A stretch of 16,692 nucleotides of DNA from CAYZUC01 sp964481705 (GTDB lineage Bacteria > Bacillota > Clostridia > Lachnospirales > Lachnospiraceae), in NCBI GenBank assembly GCA_964481705.1, contig CAYZUC010000061.1:1-16692 (forward strand), in the 5' to 3' direction. The translations under genes were made by a program, and so were the position numbers. The notes under the pieces are model-generated. The model ran no database searches. It saw only the letters and a list, made by a program, of their open reading frames with translations, and had not been told where the DNA came from. Below, in pieces: positions 15,321 to 16,692 of this stretch (positions are counted from its first letter, which is position 1; each line of letters starts with the position of its first letter).

Positions 15321-16355
15321 CTACATAGTCACCCTATTGACCATTTTCTCAATATTCTCATTCGTGTTTCTCCTTACTATCTCAATCTCTGGATGTCTCT
15401 TCTGAAATATGTGAAATAGCTCATGCGCAAATCCTTGTCCAATTTCATTAACACCCTCAAAATCCAGAATAACCTTTTCAAATTTATCAAACCCAAAATA
15501 CAACCTTTTTGCTTGAGATCTTGAAACAGGAAAACCACTGTCACATATATGCTTAATTGGTATTTGGGTTACAGTGAATCCACCATCAATACTTGAATAC
15601 ATATCAAACACCTCCTTCATTGTCTTATTCGTGCTATTAGACAACGCCATAATTATTACCGTTCCTTGTCTATCCACAAGGTTACTCGTGTTTTCCGAAC
15701 TTCTTTCCAAATCTTTTATCATTTCTAAGGTATTATCTTGAGAAAAATACTTGTTACTTGATATTGCTCCAAAATGATCCATTAGTCTAGAGGTAAAAAA
15801 GATTCCTTCTCCTGAATGATTATCCTCATCGGTTGTCAATTTCCCTTTAAACAAGCTCAAAATAGCCTCGTCAAGCGATGAATAATTATAGTAATCAGAA
15901 ATTTTCTTAAATATGCCAATTCCATTGTCCCATATATTAACCCACGTAGAAAGAGCATTCTGACAAATAACAATTTTAACATTCTTTGCTTGAGAATGAT
16001 CAATAACATTGTTAAACATCTCCATAAATGAATATTCCCATATTTTATTTATCTCTGGACTTAGATTCTTAACATAACCAGCTAATGTCTCATTATAAAC
16101 TATATCTTCCTCCAACTTAGACTCTTCTAGATTATACTCAAATACTCTATTAACAGTTCTTACTAACTCATATTGACCAGATGATTTCTTTATTACAACT
16201 CCCTCATCCACTAATCTCGCTAGATAGTTATAGACTGATGTTAAAGACACATCAAATGTATCGGCTGTCTTCTTGGCAAAGTCCGCCTGTTTCTTAAATA
16301 TTTTCTCCAGCATATAATTTTTTATTCGAGTTCTCTTTTCTTCTGTAAATGACAT
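15321..16355 (-). CDS. Winged-helix / GHKL ATPase / STAS-like DUF4325 fusion protein
   Basis: A 344-residue soluble protein with three parts. Residues about 5-68 look like a winged helix-turn-helix (KKTADTFDVSLTSVYNYLAR, then EGVVIKKSSGQYELV as the wing). Residues about 95-240 form a GHKL ATPase: N-box EMFNNVIDHS (Glu112, Asn115, Asn116), DNGIGIF (Asp143, Gly145, Gly147) and SGEGIFFTSRL (181-191) near the ATP lid. Residues about 285-344 match the STAS-like DUF4325 pattern (VILDFEGVNEIGQGFAHELF). It has no transmembrane segment and no phospho-acceptor histidine domain. AGGAG lies 8 bases before the ATG. The gene is noticeably richer in A+T than its neighbours and ends 111 bases from a tRNA, suggesting acquisition by transfer. 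I know such fusions only as uncharacterised; a one-component ATP-dependent regulator or a stress or defence switch is inference. Confidence 0.8.
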   Translation of the reverse strand: MSFTEEKRTRIKNYMLEKIFKKQADFAKKTADTFDVSLTSVYNYLARLVDEGVVIKKSSGQYELVRTVNRVFEYNLEESKLEEDIVYNETLAGYVKNLSPEINKIWEYSFMEMFNNVIDHSQAKNVKIVICQNALSTWVNIWDNGIGIFKKISDYYNYSSLDEAILSLFKGKLTTDEDNHSGEGIFFTSRLMDHFGAISSNKYFSQDNTLEMIKDLERSSENTSNLVDRQGTVIIMALSNSTNKTMKEVFDMYSSIDGGFTVTQIPIKHICDSGFPVSRSQAKRLYFGFDKFEKVILDFEGVNEIGQGFAHELFHIFQKRHPEIEIVRRNTNENIEKMVNRVTM

Positions 16356-16505
16356 TTTAAGCTCTCCTGTTCTAGAATAGTTTTCAATATAATATCATAT
16401 TTATGTAAATTTATCTATCATTTTTATTAATTTAATTCAAAACTCATTTAACATAAATATTTATACTATTCTTTTCTAGCAGTACTCATTTAATGCCTGA
16501 AGACC
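16356..16505. other. AT-rich intergenic region
   Basis: The stretch between the partial surface-protein gene and the HTH-ATPase gene is very AT-rich. It must hold the promoter of the latter unless transcription reads through, but several overlapping weak hexamers (for example TTGAAT or TTTACA with poor -10 partners) prevent a choice. A 10-base direct repeat ACTCATTTAA occurs at 16442-16451 and 16484-16493. I see no gene and no convincing terminator. Confidence 0.5.
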
Positions 16506-16692
16506 TCAGGGTTTAATCACAAATATCTTCGTAATACTGCCTTTGAAGTTACCTTTTCCCTTAATCATGATCGTTGGTGCCTTTGCCGGTTCTGTGCTGC
16601 TGTTCACATACTGATTATTCTTATAGGTAAGGGTATAGTCATCATATTCTTCCATAATCGCGCCTCTAAACTTCATGGTAACTCTCGGTGGC
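16506..16692 (-). CDS. C-terminal fragment of a probable Ig-like-repeat surface protein (partial)
   Basis: Only the last 61 codons are inside the window; the gene continues beyond the right edge. The segment reads as one beta-rich repeat unit with the signatures YTLTYKNNQYVN and TIMIKGKGNFKGSITKIFVI, the pattern of Ig-like/MBG-type repeats common in secreted or cell-wall proteins of Clostridia, which usually reads YTVTYKNN...GKGNYTG...FTI. The stop follows that strand by one residue, so the protein ends with the repeat and has no visible wall-anchoring signal. Its function is unknown. Downstream lies a 150-base AT-rich gap before the HTH-ATPase gene. Confidence 0.6.
   Translation of the reverse strand, partial: PPRVTMKFRGAIMEEYDDYTLTYKNNQYVNSSTEPAKAPTIMIKGKGNFKGSITKIFVIKP

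Noticed and set aside
16442..16493. ACTCATTTAA direct repeat as a possible attachment site or iteron
   Set aside because: Only two copies of 10 bases in a very AT-rich gap; easily expected by chance and no integrase or replication gene is nearby.
16496..16510. CCTGA/TCAGG hairpin at the end of the partial surface-protein gene
   Set aside because: Five pairs only, overlapping the stop codon and with no T tract following on the minus strand, so not a convincing terminator.

Overview
The window looks like a chromosomal segment of a low-to-moderate G+C member of the Clostridia, most plausibly a plant-fibre-using gut or rumen Lachnospiraceae. The grounds are strong GGAGG ribosome binding sites, clostridial-type protein sequences, a YesM/AraC-type two-component pair beside an Lpl-type sugar ABC transporter, and xylo-oligosaccharide enzymes without signal peptides. 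The exact genus cannot be fixed from the sequence alone. Every protein gene is on the minus strand, so the window is best read from high to low coordinates. The only plus-strand gene is a tRNA. No gene-free stretch exceeds 300 bases.

Region A (about 15300-16692) is accessory in character. It starts at the right edge with the last 61 codons of a probable secreted, Ig-like-repeat protein. Next comes a visibly AT-rich gene for a 344-residue protein that joins a winged-helix DNA-binding domain, a GHKL (histidine-kinase-type) ATPase and a C-terminal STAS-like DUF4325 domain. This is the most unusual gene here. It converges on a tRNA-Ser(CGA) gene (15122-15209, plus strand), and the two share a long bidirectional terminator hairpin.

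Region B (about 5047-14935) is a xylo-oligosaccharide uptake and degradation locus. In transcription order it encodes a GH8 reducing-end xylose-releasing exo-oligoxylanase, a GH43 beta-xylosidase/arabinofuranosidase, a lipoprotein solute-binding protein, two Lpl-type permeases, a YesM-type sensor kinase and an AraC-type response regulator. The model is that oligomers are captured and imported intact, then trimmed in the cytoplasm from the reducing end (GH8) and the non-reducing end (GH43). The sensor and regulator probably control the locus in response to the same oligosaccharides. The transporter ATPase is absent, as is usual for this family, which shares an MsmX-type ATPase encoded elsewhere. 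Hairpins sit between binding protein and permease and between permease and kinase, probably setting different expression levels within one transcription unit.

Region C (about 112-5046) is housekeeping: 6-phosphofructokinase, dnaX, ybaB, recR and galM, tightly packed and likely one operon. A good promoter (TATAAT with a 17-base spacer) precedes pfkA, followed in the leader by a perfect 10-base inverted repeat whose half sites resemble CRP-type TGTGA/TCACA. The dnaX-ybaB-recR order is widely conserved; finding phosphofructokinase three bases ahead of dnaX and an aldose epimerase at the tail links central sugar metabolism to replication and recombination genes. Positions 1-111, downstream of galM, hold nothing I can support.
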